A DNA stretch of 64,000 nt, taken from NCBI RefSeq assembly GCF_900116445.1, contig NZ_FPBH01000014.1, positions 62,001 to 126,000 of the forward strand, given 5' to 3'. The notes under the pieces are model-generated. The model had not been told where the DNA came from. It was given only the letters and a program-made list of their open reading frames with translations, and did not search any database. Origin of the DNA: Paraburkholderia aspalathi. GTDB taxonomy: Bacteria > Pseudomonadota > Gammaproteobacteria > Burkholderiales > Burkholderiaceae. The translations under genes were made by a program, and so were the position numbers. This document shows, one piece after another, positions 17,981 to 26,395 of the stretch (position 1 is the first letter of the stretch; every line of letters begins with the position of its first letter).

Positions 17981-18176
17981 GAAAAAAACGTAATAAATTC
18001 AGCAAGCATATTTATTGCCGGCCATTCGCAAATTCGCGAGTATCGCTCAAGTTGATGTCATTAAGGATCGCATACGCATAAGACCAGCAAGCATGACTAA
18101 AGGCGGAAGAAAGATGTGCGTGGCGCCGGCGTGTTTGGTGAGCTTCTGCGCGCTTGCCCTGTTCAAACAGCAGCCA

Positions 18177-19055
18177 TCAGAACCTGACTGAGTCGGGTTT
18201 CAGCATGTCCATAAACGCGCGCACCTTCGCGCTCAGCAAACGGCGCGAACTATAGAGCGCCCAGATTTCCACCGGCGGCCCTGCCTCTGCGCCCCAACAA
18301 ACCAGCCGCCCCGTCGCCACATCCTGTGCGACCAGCAGGCGAGGCAGGAGCGCCGCACCCACACCTTGCAGCACGGCCTCGCGCACCATCAGCAGCGATG
18401 ACATCCGCAACATCGGCATCGGCTTGATGACCCTCACGCCGTCTTCCGTGCGCATGTTCCAGAGCAAGTCGGCATGGGCCGCTATCGACACGACCGCCGG
18501 CACCTGCAGCTCGTCGGCTTCGCCTGCGGGCATCGACGGTATCGACAAAGTCGGCGCAGCGACCACGAGGCGCTCGTCACCGAGAATGCGCCGCCCGACG
18601 AGCTGCTCGTCATGCGGTGGATTGATACGGATCACCAGGTCGTAACCGTCCTCTACCGGATCCGCGACGCGGTCTTCCGCGATGATTTCGAGCTCGACCT
18701 GCGGATAGGCCAGCGCAAAGCGCGCAGCGATCTGGCATAACAAGACATGCGCGAACACGACCGGCGCGCTGATGCGCAAGCGCCCGCGCGGCACCGGCGC
18801 ACGCGACGCGACCGCTTCCCCCGCCTCCTGAATCTCCGTCATGAGCCCCCGCGTGCGCTCGTGGAGTGCGAGACCTTCCTCGGTCAAACGCAGCCTGCGT
18901 GCGCCCCGCTCGATCAGCCGCACGCCGAGGTCTTCTTCCAGCTCGGCCACGCGCCGCGACAGCGTGGCCTTGGGACGGTCGAGCGCGCGACTGGCCGGCC
19001 CGAAACCGCCATGCAGTGCAACGGCGTTGAAATCCGCCAGTGACGTCAAATCCAT
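18177..19055 (-). CDS. LysR-family transcriptional regulator
   Basis: The protein has 292 residues from the ATG at 19055 (MDLTSLADFNAVALHGGF). The frame opens further upstream at 19106 but would add 17 residues not seen in the family. N-terminal winged HTH 1-60 with ASRALDRPKATLSRRVAELEEDLGVRL, linker helix, then the effector-binding domain with GRLRISAPVVFAHVLL. The pattern is that of the CrgA/DsdC-like subgroup that often sits divergent from an oxidoreductase it controls. The gene at 19171 is divergent with 115 bp between starts, and an inverted repeat lies in that space. The effector is unknown. Confidence 0.93.
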   Translation of the reverse strand: MDLTSLADFNAVALHGGFGPASRALDRPKATLSRRVAELEEDLGVRLIERGARRLRLTEEGLALHERTRGLMTEIQEAGEAVASRAPVPRGRLRISAPVVFAHVLLCQIAARFALAYPQVELEIIAEDRVADPVEDGYDLVIRINPPHDEQLVGRRILGDERLVVAAPTLSIPSMPAGEADELQVPAVVSIAAHADLLWNMRTEDGVRVIKPMPMLRMSSLLMVREAVLQGVGAALLPRLLVAQDVATGRLVCWGAEAGPPVEIWALYSSRRLLSAKVRAFMDMLKPDSVRF

Positions 19056-19069
19056 GATCGTTCCATATA

Positions 19070-19086
19070 CGAGACGAGATGTCTCG
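19070..19086. promoter_or_regulatory. inverted repeat between LysR and SDR genes
   Basis: CGAGAC (19070-19075), 5 bp, GTCTCG (19081-19086). It lies 15 bp upstream of the LysR start and about 85 bp upstream of the SDR start. That fits a LysR-type site controlling both promoters. Confidence 0.45.
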
Positions 19087-19170
19087 ATTCTGGCACTTTC
19101 GGTCACCCAATGGAACGACTATTGTTCGTCTCACGGACTCACGCAGTCCATTCAACCCCAGGAGAAAATC

Positions 19171-20049
19171 ATGGCAATCCTCGTAACTGGCAGCACAGGC
19201 GTAGTCGGCAAGCAGGTTCTCGACCATCTGAACGGCAGCGGCGTCGAAGTGCGGGCACTGACCCGCTCGCCGGAAAAAGCGCAATTCCCCGCTGGCGTCA
19301 CCGCGGTCAAGGGCGACCTGTCCGACATCGATGCAGTGCGGCGCGCACTGAGCGGCGTCAGCACGGTGTTCCTGCTGGCCCCCAACGCCGCGGACGAACT
19401 GACACAGGCACTGCAGACGCTGAGCATCGCGCGGGAGGCCGGTGTGAAAGGCATTGTTTATCTGTCGGTTTTCAAGGGCGCGGAGTATGTCGACGTGCCT
19501 CACTTCACCGGCAAGCACACGGTCGAGCGCATGATCGAACACTGCGATCTGCCCGCGACGGTGCTGCGCCCCGCCTATTTCATCCAGAACGACGTCAGGC
19601 AGAAAGACCCGTTACTGACGCACGGTGTCTACGGCATGCCGATTGGCAGCAAAGGTATTTCAATGGTCGATGTCCGCGATATCGGCGAAGCCGCGGCACG
19701 CGAACTCCTGCGCCGCGAGCGCGCCGCCAATGCGCTACCGCGCGAAACATACGAACTCGTCGGTCCTGACGCGCTGACTTCGGAGAGCATCGCTGCGATC
19801 TGGGCCGAAGCGCTGGGACGTCCGGTTCGCTACGGCGGCGACGATCTCGACACCCTCGAACAGCGTCTCAAGGCGGTCGCACCGGGTTGGCTCGCCTACG
19901 ATATGCGCCTGATGATGCAGCGGTATCAACAGGACGGCGCGGTCGCTTCGAAAGCGGAAGTCGATCGCCTGGCTACGCTGCTCGGGCGGCAGCCGCGATC
20001 CTACCGGGACTTCGCGGTTGCCACGGCCGCTGCGTGGGCGAAGGGTTGA
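19171..20049 (+). CDS. NmrA-like SDR-family NAD(P)-binding protein
   Basis: The protein has 292 residues; ATG at 19171 preceded by AGGAG. The atypical short-chain dehydrogenase pattern is clear: ILVTGSTGVVGKQVL at the N-terminus for dinucleotide binding, VKGDLSDIDAVRRAL, VFLLAPN, and IVYLSVFKGAE in place of the classic Tyr-x3-Lys. This matches NmrA/quinone oxidoreductase 2-like proteins, which sense or reduce with NAD(P)H. The open frame extends upstream of 19171 through the LysR region but is a shadow there. It is probably controlled by the divergent LysR. The substrate is unknown. Confidence 0.9.
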   Translation: MAILVTGSTGVVGKQVLDHLNGSGVEVRALTRSPEKAQFPAGVTAVKGDLSDIDAVRRALSGVSTVFLLAPNAADELTQALQTLSIAREAGVKGIVYLSVFKGAEYVDVPHFTGKHTVERMIEHCDLPATVLRPAYFIQNDVRQKDPLLTHGVYGMPIGSKGISMVDVRDIGEAAARELLRRERAANALPRETYELVGPDALTSESIAAIWAEALGRPVRYGGDDLDTLEQRLKAVAPGWLAYDMRLMMQRYQQDGAVASKAEVDRLATLLGRQPRSYRDFAVATAAAWAKG

Positions 20050-20083
20050 TCGAACAGGCTGGGGAAAATAGAAGGATGCGCGT

Positions 20084-20230
20084 TCAACGAATGTGGCTTC
20101 CGAACAGCCCCAGCAGTCCAATCACGATCAGATAGATCGCGACGATGTAGTTCAAGAGGCGCGGCACGACAAGAATCAGAATGCCTGCGATCAATGAAAC
20201 CAGCGGACCGGCATTGGTGAGCATATGCAT
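20084..20230 (-). CDS. DUF3096-type small membrane protein, 48 residues
   Basis: A very short gene: ATG at 20230, TGA at 20084-20086. The peptide is almost wholly hydrophobic with two short membrane segments, GPLVSLIAGILILVVPRLL and NYIVAIYLIVIGLLGLF, which is the DUF3096 pattern as I recall it. GAGGAG sits 6 nt before the ATG. It follows the small exported protein gene at 20270 by 39 bp on the same strand, so they are likely cotranscribed. Function is not known for the family. Longer frames over the same DNA in other phases have no coding character. Confidence 0.85.
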   Translation of the reverse strand: MHMLTNAGPLVSLIAGILILVVPRLLNYIVAIYLIVIGLLGLFGSHIR

Positions 20231-20261
20231 GATTGTCTCCTCGCTTCTCGTGCGCACGCAG

Positions 20262-20297
20262 CACAGCCGTCAATGCCCATTGCAGAAGACGGCTGTG
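20262..20297 (-). other. 10-bp hairpin over the 3' end of the exported-protein gene
   Basis: CACAGCCGTC (20262-20271) and GACGGCTGTG (20288-20297) are perfect inverted copies with a 16-nt loop. They span the last codons and stop of the gene at 20270-20716, just ahead of the DUF3096 gene. No U-tract. It may set the ratio of the two products by partial termination or RNA processing. Confidence 0.45.
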
Positions 20298-20716
20298 AGA
20301 AAAAGTGGAACGACGTCGCGAATGGCCGCATCGCTGCCGGCCCGCCGTACGCTTGCCTCAACCGCTGCGGCAGAGCCGGTCACCACCACGCCGTATGTCG
20401 GGGGCGTAACCGGTTGGCCGGTGCCTTGTTTGAAGATGGGATCGTTTTGCTCATACCCGAAGACGGCATAGACATGAAAGCCGAATGCCGTCAGGTTACT
20501 GCCGCGCGTGGGACGAAATGCGTTGACCGAATTTGCTTCAATGCGCATTGGCTTGGCATCGATCGACTGCTCGTCCAGAAGCGGAGCGATGAAATCATGC
20601 GGGCTCGACTGGCAGTCCAGTTTTGCATCGAGCGCATAAGCATTGCAAACGGCTGCAGAGAATCCCACGCCCAGCGACGGAATGGCGATCAGCATGCGGA
20701 GAACGGACAGTTTCAT
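20270..20716 (-). CDS. small exported hypothetical protein, 148 residues
   Basis: I choose the ATG at 20716 because the N-terminus then reads as a signal peptide (MKLSVLRMLIAIPSLGVGFSAAVCNAYA, about 28 residues). The frame extends 57 codons further upstream but without a start context. The mature part has two cysteines (DCQSSP and the C-terminal FCNGH), which could form a disulfide. No domain recognised. Stop region and downstream hairpin are described separately. Divergent from the LysR gene at 21165. Confidence 0.65.
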   Translation of the reverse strand: MKLSVLRMLIAIPSLGVGFSAAVCNAYALDAKLDCQSSPHDFIAPLLDEQSIDAKPMRIEANSVNAFRPTRGSNLTAFGFHVYAVFGYEQNDPIFKQGTGQPVTPPTYGVVVTGSAAAVEASVRRAGSDAAIRDVVPLFLTAVFCNGH

Positions 20717-21164
20717 CGTAGTAGCGCGATCGTTCTGCTGGATTGCCCGCAAAGCCCGAGGACATGAGGCAGCAGATCGTTGAGATCCCAGAATCGTACG
20801 GCTGACCCGGCAAGTCTGTACGGTGACGCTCAGATCAGTCAAAGCATAAACGCACTGCACACGGTGTCCCGTATGCCTCGACGCCACGTGGCGTTCACTG
20901 GAGCAGATAATAAATCACAACGAAAATCCGCATACGGCTGCACAACAACTGTGCAAGTCGAAACACAGGCGGGTAAAGGTAGTCATGCCGCTTAAATCCG
21001 CTGCGAAGCGCCTCCCCTATCGCAGCGTTCAGCAACGTCCAGCACTGCCCAGACCGGCAGCGCCCCGCTCCCTGCTATGCTTCACACGAAGTCAGCCCGC
21101 CACGCCGGGCCAGGACCCGACGCGCAGGCTATCGACTTCCAGTCGCGCTAAACGCCATACACCC
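20717..21164. other. 448-bp intergenic region between exported-protein and LysR genes
   Basis: Holds the divergent promoters; I cannot pick sigma-70 boxes with confidence. The notable element is the 14-bp palindrome at 20881-20894. The frame of the LysR gene is open back to 20985 but lacks a sensible start there. Confidence 0.5.
20881..20894. promoter_or_regulatory. perfect 14-bp palindrome
   Basis: ACGCCACGTGGCGT reads the same on both strands, with a CACGTG core. It lies 165 bp upstream of the exported-protein start and 271 bp upstream of the LysR start. A candidate operator; the binding protein is not known. Confidence 0.35.
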
Positions 21165-22079
21165 ATGACCAGTTCCTCTCACTACGACCTGCAATCGCTG
21201 CGCCTTTTCATCGTCGTAGCAGAACTCGGCAGCCTGACGAAAGCGGCTGAGCGTACTTGCATGACGTTGTCAGCGGTCAGCAAACGCATGGCCGACCTGG
21301 AGCGCAGCATCGATTGCACGCTCATGCTGCGGCAGCCGCGTGGCATCGAGCTGACGGCCGCCGGCAAGGGCCTGCTCGCGCATGCCCGGCAAGTCGCCGA
21401 CCGCGTGAACCGCATGGCCAACGAGATGAGCGACTACGCCGCCGGCGTGCGCGGCCACGTGCGAGTCTGGGCCAACACTTCATCGATCATCCAGTTCCTG
21501 CCTCACGACGTGCAGGCTTTTCTCTCCGACAACCCCAGCGTAAAGATATCGCTCGAAGAGCGCCTGAGCGACGAAGTCGTCGCGGCTATCCGCAGCGGCA
21601 CCGCCGACATCGGCATCTTTGCGGACAACGTGCTGGCACCTGGTATCGAGAAGGCGGTCTATCGTCAGGACAAGCTCGTGCTGCTGGTGCCGCAAGACCA
21701 TCCCCTCGCGTCCCTCGAAGAAGTCGCCTTCGCCGATACGCTCGACTTCGAGTACGTCGGCCTGAACGAAGGCAGTTCACTGCTCGCGCGGCTGCTCGAT
21801 GCCGCATTCAGCGCGGACCGGGCCCTCAAGCTACGCATCCAGGTGCACAGCTTCGACGGCATCTGCCGGATGATCGAGCACGGGCTCGGCATCGGCATAT
21901 TGCCCGAGGGCGCCGTGCGCACCGAAATTCTCGCGACGGGCCTGCGTGCCGTGAACCTCACCGACGCGTGGGCGCAGCGCACCTTGTGGATCGGTACACT
22001 CTCGCGCGAAACACTGTCGCCCGAAGCGCTGCGCCTTCTCGACTTCATGTCCGGCCGCACAGACAGCACCGACAGTTAA
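21165..22079 (+). CDS. LysR-family transcriptional regulator of the CoA-transferase cluster
   Basis: The protein has 304 residues from the ATG at 21165 (MTSSSHYDLQSLRLFIVV). N-terminal winged HTH with GSLTKAAERTCMTLSAVSKRMADLE, then effector domain with VRVWANTSSIIQFLP, ADIGIFADN and GIGILPEGAV. It precedes the CoA-transferase by 113 bp on the same strand, so it probably controls that set, though being codirectional rather than divergent is less usual for LysR regulators. The effector may be the organic acid the pathway handles (inference). Confidence 0.93.
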   Translation: MTSSSHYDLQSLRLFIVVAELGSLTKAAERTCMTLSAVSKRMADLERSIDCTLMLRQPRGIELTAAGKGLLAHARQVADRVNRMANEMSDYAAGVRGHVRVWANTSSIIQFLPHDVQAFLSDNPSVKISLEERLSDEVVAAIRSGTADIGIFADNVLAPGIEKAVYRQDKLVLLVPQDHPLASLEEVAFADTLDFEYVGLNEGSSLLARLLDAAFSADRALKLRIQVHSFDGICRMIEHGLGIGILPEGAVRTEILATGLRAVNLTDAWAQRTLWIGTLSRETLSPEALRLLDFMSGRTDSTDS

Positions 22080-22192
22080 GCTCGCCGACCCTTTCCAGAA
22101 CGGAAAGGGTCGTTGAGAATCCATTGATTTTCAGCACGCGCGGGTTGTCGCAAAGTAAGCGTCAAGAGAACGACGTTTGCAAGGAGACAACC

Positions 22193-23383
22193 ATGACGAA
22201 GCCGCTGGAAGGCGTTCGCGTGCTTGAAATGGGCCAGCTCATCGCCGGCCCCTTCGCTGGAAAAATGCTCGCCGAGTTCGGTGCGCATGTCATCAAGATC
22301 GAACCACCCGGCACAGGCGACCCGCTGCGCAAATGGCGTCTGCTGCATGAAGGCACGTCCGTCTGGTGGGCGGCGCAATCGCGCAACAAGGAATCCGTCA
22401 CGCTCGATCTTCGCTCGCCCGAAGGCCAGGACGTGGTTCGCCAGCTAGTCGCGCAAAGCGATGTGCTGATCGAAAACTTTCGTCCTGGCACGCTCGAGAA
22501 ATGGGGCCTCGGCTGGGAAGAATTGCATGCCTTAAATCCAGGCCTCGTGATGCTGCGCGTGTCCGGCTATGGGCAGACCGGCCCCTACCGCGACCGCCCT
22601 GGCTTCGGTGTCATCGGCGAAGCGATGGGCGGTTTGCGGCATCTGAGCGGCGAAACCGACCGCACCCCCGTGCGCGTGGGCATCTCCATCGGCGATTCCC
22701 TCTCGGCTTTGCACGGCGTGATCGGCATCCTGCTCGCGCTGCGCCATCGCGATCAGAACGGCGGTGCGGGCCAGATGATCGACGTCGCGCTCTACGAGTC
22801 GGTCTTCAACATGATGGAAAGCCTGCTGCCCGAGTACTCGGCGTTCGGCGCCGTGCGTCAACCGGCGGGCAGCAGCTTGCCCGGGATCGCGCCATCGAAT
22901 GCGTATCGCTGCAGCGACGGCAAATATGCGCTGATCGCGGGCAATGGCGACAGCATCTTCCGGCGTCTGATGGAACTGATCGGCCGTCAGGATCTGGCCG
23001 ACGACCCCGCACTCGCTCAAAACGATGGCCGCGTAAAGAACGTCGAGCGGCTGGACGCCGCGATCGCCGAATGGACCCTTCGCCACACGCTCGACGACGT
23101 GCTCGCCGCGCTCAATGAAGCCCGCATTCCCGCCGGAAAGATCTACGACGTCGCCGACATCGCGAACGACCCGCATTACCACGCACGCGACATGATTCTC
23201 GACACCCAGCTCCCCGACGGCACGCCCGTGCAACTGCCCGGCATCGTCCCGAAGCTGAGCGCGACGCCGGGTACGGTGAATACCCAGGCGCCCACGCTCG
23301 GCCAGCACACCGACGAAGTGCTGGAAAACCTCGGCATCGACACGACGACCCGCGACGCCTGGCGCGCACGCGGCATCATCTGA
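22193..23383 (+). CDS. class III CoA-transferase (CaiB/BaiF family)
   Basis: The protein has 396 residues; ATG at 22193 with AAGGAG upstream. Typical order: LEGVRVLEMGQLIAGPFAGKMLAEFGA at the start, KIEPPGTGDPLRKW, NKESVTLDLRSPEGQ, SGYGQTGPYRDRPGF, and ISIGDSLSALHG with the catalytic Asp168 that forms the acyl-anhydride/CoA-thioester intermediate in the family. The C-terminal lobe has RIPAGKIYDVADI. It moves CoA between short organic acids. With an HMG-CoA-lyase-type gene 13 bp downstream, a likely job is to activate a branched hydroxy-dicarboxylic acid (3-hydroxy-3-methylglutarate or citramalate type) for cleavage (inference). Confidence 0.92.
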   Translation: MTKPLEGVRVLEMGQLIAGPFAGKMLAEFGAHVIKIEPPGTGDPLRKWRLLHEGTSVWWAAQSRNKESVTLDLRSPEGQDVVRQLVAQSDVLIENFRPGTLEKWGLGWEELHALNPGLVMLRVSGYGQTGPYRDRPGFGVIGEAMGGLRHLSGETDRTPVRVGISIGDSLSALHGVIGILLALRHRDQNGGAGQMIDVALYESVFNMMESLLPEYSAFGAVRQPAGSSLPGIAPSNAYRCSDGKYALIAGNGDSIFRRLMELIGRQDLADDPALAQNDGRVKNVERLDAAIAEWTLRHTLDDVLAALNEARIPAGKIYDVADIANDPHYHARDMILDTQLPDGTPVQLPGIVPKLSATPGTVNTQAPTLGQHTDEVLENLGIDTTTRDAWRARGII

Positions 23384-23396
23384 ACAGGAGCACGGC

Positions 23397-24353
23397 ATGA
23401 GCAGCAAGCGTCTGTATATCCAGGAAGTCGCCACCCGCGACGGCTTCCAGAACGAGGCGAGGTTCGTCGACACCGACGCCAAGATCGAACTGATCGATCG
23501 TCTGAGCGCGTGTGGTTACGCCAAGATCGAAGTGACTTCGTTCACGTCGCCGAAAGCGATTCCCGCCTTGCGTGACGCCGAAGCAGTGATGCAACGGATC
23601 GTGCGGCGTGAAGGCGTCGTCTATACCGTGCTCGTTCCGAATCTGCGCGGCGCAGAGCGCGCGCTGTCGTGCGGCGTCGATGAAGTCAATCTCGTGATGT
23701 CGGTCAGCGAGAGTCACAACCGCGCGAACTTGCGCATGAGCCGCGAGCAGTCGTTCGCACAATTGCGCGACGTGATCGGCGTGGTCAGGCAAACGAAGGT
23801 GGCGATCAACGTATCGCTGTCCACAGCGATGGGCTGCCCCATGGAAGGCGATATCGACCAGGCTGAAGTGCTGGACTGGATGCAGCGCTTTGCCGACCTC
23901 GGCGTGCATGGCGTGACGTTGTGCGATACCACCGGTATGGCTTACCCGTCACAAGTTGGCGCGCTGTGCGCCGCCGCGCGCGAGCGCTTCGCCGCGCTCG
24001 AACTCACGCTGCATTTTCATAACACGCGTGGCATGGCGCTCGCCAATACGCTCGCTGCGCTGGATGCCGGCATCGACCGCTTCGACGCGTCGCTCGGCGG
24101 ACTCGGCGGATGTCCCTACGCGCCAGGTGCAACAGGCAACGTCTGCACTGAGGAACTCGTGCACATGCTCGAGCTCGACGGCTACGACACCGGCGTGGAT
24201 CTCGCCACCGTGCTGTCTGCCTCCGCTCAGCTTCCTGGACTGATCGGCCACGACGTGCCAAGCCAGTTGCTCAAGGCCGGACGGCGTCTGGATCTGCACT
24301 CGATGCCTTGCAGCGCCGCTGACGGTCTGCCGGAACAACACGCATTTTCATAA
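23397..24353 (+). CDS. hydroxymethylglutaryl-CoA lyase family protein
   Basis: The protein has 318 residues. HMGL-like TIM barrel: VATRDGFQNE carries the metal/catalytic residues, TSFTSPKAIPALRDAE follows, His206 and His208 lie in HFHNTRG (metal ligands), and the signature GLGGCPYAPGATGN has catalytic Cys239. It cleaves HMG-CoA to acetyl-CoA and acetoacetate, or in close relatives citramalyl-CoA to acetyl-CoA and pyruvate. The sequence alone does not separate these. In most bacteria the HMG-CoA lyase lies in leucine degradation with methylcrotonyl-CoA carboxylase. Those genes are absent here, and the CoA-transferase neighbour suggests a dedicated acid catabolic route instead. Confidence 0.9.
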   Translation: MSSKRLYIQEVATRDGFQNEARFVDTDAKIELIDRLSACGYAKIEVTSFTSPKAIPALRDAEAVMQRIVRREGVVYTVLVPNLRGAERALSCGVDEVNLVMSVSESHNRANLRMSREQSFAQLRDVIGVVRQTKVAINVSLSTAMGCPMEGDIDQAEVLDWMQRFADLGVHGVTLCDTTGMAYPSQVGALCAAARERFAALELTLHFHNTRGMALANTLAALDAGIDRFDASLGGLGGCPYAPGATGNVCTEELVHMLELDGYDTGVDLATVLSASAQLPGLIGHDVPSQLLKAGRRLDLHSMPCSAADGLPEQHAFS

Positions 24354-24363
24354 GGAGCAGGAC

Positions 24364-24750
24364 GTGGCACTCATCGACCACCTCGATCACCTCGTACTCA
24401 CCTGCGTCGATTTCGCTGCAACGAAACAGTTTTACACCGAGGTCATGCAGATGCAACTTGAGACGTTTGGCGAAGGACGTATTGCATTTCGCTTCGGTAA
24501 TCAGAAGATCAACGTCCATGTGCGTGGCGCTGAGTTTGAGCCGAAGGCCCATGTTCCCGTACCAGGCGCGCTCGACCTGTGCTTCATCGCCACGGTACCG
24601 CTCGACGAAGTAATTGCGCATCTGGCCCGTTGCGAATGGCCAATTGTCGAAGGCCCGGTTGCGCGCACCGGTGCCACGCAGAAGATTCGTTCGGTGTATG
24701 TGCGGGACCCCGATCTGAATCTGATCGAGATATCCGAACTGATGGCTTGA
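24364..24750 (+). CDS. VOC-family (glyoxalase/dioxygenase-fold) protein
   Basis: The protein has 128 residues. Starts with GTG at 24364, ten bases after the lyase stop, with AAGGAG upstream, so clearly in the operon. Vicinal-oxygen-chelate fold: DHLDHLVLTCVD (metal His), KQFYTEVMQMQ, a central LDLCFIA strand, and the closing VYVRDPDLNLIEISE with metal Glu. Members include glyoxalase I, methylmalonyl-CoA epimerase and fosfomycin resistance enzymes. Length and context favour a small isomerase/lyase or an antidote to a reactive intermediate, but the substrate is not evident. Confidence 0.87.
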   Translation: MALIDHLDHLVLTCVDFAATKQFYTEVMQMQLETFGEGRIAFRFGNQKINVHVRGAEFEPKAHVPVPGALDLCFIATVPLDEVIAHLARCEWPIVEGPVARTGATQKIRSVYVRDPDLNLIEISELMA

Positions 24751-24852
24751 TGGAATGACACCCTGCTATCCAAGATCCGGCGATTTATACGCGCCGATCA
24801 ACGTGGTGAACGGCGCATAAGCCGACCCGAAAGCAAAGAAACGGAGACAAAC

Positions 24853-26310
24853 ATGAACACCAGAAATCTGCACGTGAGCGGCAGTGCGACCGTCAATTCG
24901 CGCATTGCCTCACCCGAACCGAGCGCGGCCGACGATACACACGCCCTTCATGCCAAGGCCACGACGCTGGGCGGCTGGATGGATAACATGCCTGCGGGTT
25001 CGCTGCATCGATTTGTGGTGTGGGTGATCGGCATAGGCTTGTTCTTCGACATGTTCGAGATTTTCCTTGTCAGCTCGATCGGCACGGCGTTGCAGGGAGA
25101 ATACGGTATCGACAGACACAGCATGGCCTTCAAGCTGCTGCTGGCCTCGGCATTTATCGGCATGTTCTTTGGCTCGCTTTTTCTGGGTAGCATGGCCGAC
25201 CGAATTGGGCGGCGCAGGGCCTTCCTGTTCAACCTTATCTGGTACAGCGCCTTTTCGCTGATCGGCGCATTCTCGGTCAACGCCGAGATGCTGGTGATCT
25301 GCCGCTTCCTCACCGGCATTGGCGTAGGTGCGATCTATCCCGTTGCCGACAGCTTTCTGTCCGAGATTCTGCCCAAGGAACGTCGCGGGCGAATGGCTGC
25401 ATGGGCGTACACCACCTCGTATGTCGCCGTGCCACTAGTTGGATTCCTGGCGCTTTGGCTCAACCCTCTGCACTTCGGCGCCGTGGCAGGCTGGCGCGTT
25501 ATTCTGGTGATCGGCAGCCTGGGCGCGGTACTGGTTCTGCTCGTGCAACATAAGCTGCCCGAAAGTCCGCGCTGGCTACTGGCTCAGGGCCGCGTCGAAG
25601 AGGCTCATGCGATGCTTCGGCGCTTTGCCGCCAGTGCAGGAGTGACGGTATCGGTCATCTCACCTGAAGCCAACGTCAAGCGGAATCCCATGACGTTGGG
25701 CGAGCGTATTGCACTGCTGCGTCGCCCTCCCTATGACAAGCGCTACCTGATGTTGACCATCTTCCATCTGCTTCAGGGATTTGGTTACTATGGTTTCGGC
25801 ACGCTCGCCAGCACCGTGGTGAAAAGCCGTGGCTTTGACGTGACGGACGGCACGCTTTTTATCGCTCTGTCGTTTCTCGGCTACCCGGTTGGATCGCTGC
25901 TTTCTATTCCGCTGCTCAACTGGATTGAACGCCGCACACTGGTGATCGGCGCCATATTGTCCATTGCGGTTTTTGGCCTGGGTTTTGCCTATTCCAACAG
26001 CTCGGCGCTGATCGTTCTCTTTGGTGTGTTGACAACATGCGCTTCGAACGTATTCAGCAACGCGTATCACGTCTACCAGTCTGAGATCTTTCCGGCGAGC
26101 GTGCGCTCAACTGCCATCGGCAGTACTTACTCGCTGTCCCGCATTGTTAGTGGCATGCTGCCTTTCGTATTGCTCCCCGTGTTGAACCAGCAAGGAGCAG
26201 GCGCTATGTTCGGCATCATCGCCGCTGCGCTGATCGTCGTGGCGATCACGGTGCGAGTCTTTGGACCTCGCACTACGCGCCGCAGCCAGGATGAAATCAA
26301 TCCGGGTTGA
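24853..26310 (+). CDS. MFS transporter (sugar/organic-acid porter type)
   Basis: The protein has 485 residues and twelve membrane segments. A cytoplasmic N-tail of about 55 residues precedes TM1. Motif A is LFLGSMADRIGRRRAF; the TM4 region has RFLTGIGVGAIYPVADSFLSEILPKERRGR, which is the sugar-porter/AAHS-like pattern; LPESPRWL follows in the central loop. ATG at 24853 with GGAGA upstream. It is 102 bp after the VOC gene and probably brings in the acid handled by the CoA-transferase and lyase (inference). The C-terminus overlaps nothing; the convergent monooxygenase gene ends 85 bp away. Confidence 0.9.
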   Translation: MNTRNLHVSGSATVNSRIASPEPSAADDTHALHAKATTLGGWMDNMPAGSLHRFVVWVIGIGLFFDMFEIFLVSSIGTALQGEYGIDRHSMAFKLLLASAFIGMFFGSLFLGSMADRIGRRRAFLFNLIWYSAFSLIGAFSVNAEMLVICRFLTGIGVGAIYPVADSFLSEILPKERRGRMAAWAYTTSYVAVPLVGFLALWLNPLHFGAVAGWRVILVIGSLGAVLVLLVQHKLPESPRWLLAQGRVEEAHAMLRRFAASAGVTVSVISPEANVKRNPMTLGERIALLRRPPYDKRYLMLTIFHLLQGFGYYGFGTLASTVVKSRGFDVTDGTLFIALSFLGYPVGSLLSIPLLNWIERRTLVIGAILSIAVFGLGFAYSNSSALIVLFGVLTTCASNVFSNAYHVYQSEIFPASVRSTAIGSTYSLSRIVSGMLPFVLLPVLNQQGAGAMFGIIAAALIVVAITVRVFGPRTTRRSQDEINPG

Positions 26311-26395
26311 GCCGCTCATCGACGCGCGTCGCGACCCTAGCCCGTGTTCCTGGCATTGGAACGAAGGAGCGACGCGCATCGACCACACACCGACG

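Noticed and set aside
20001..20273. A 90-codon minus-strand frame overlapping the DUF3096 gene
   Set aside because: Polar, Arg/His-rich; the other phase gives a two-helix membrane protein with a good Shine-Dalgarno.
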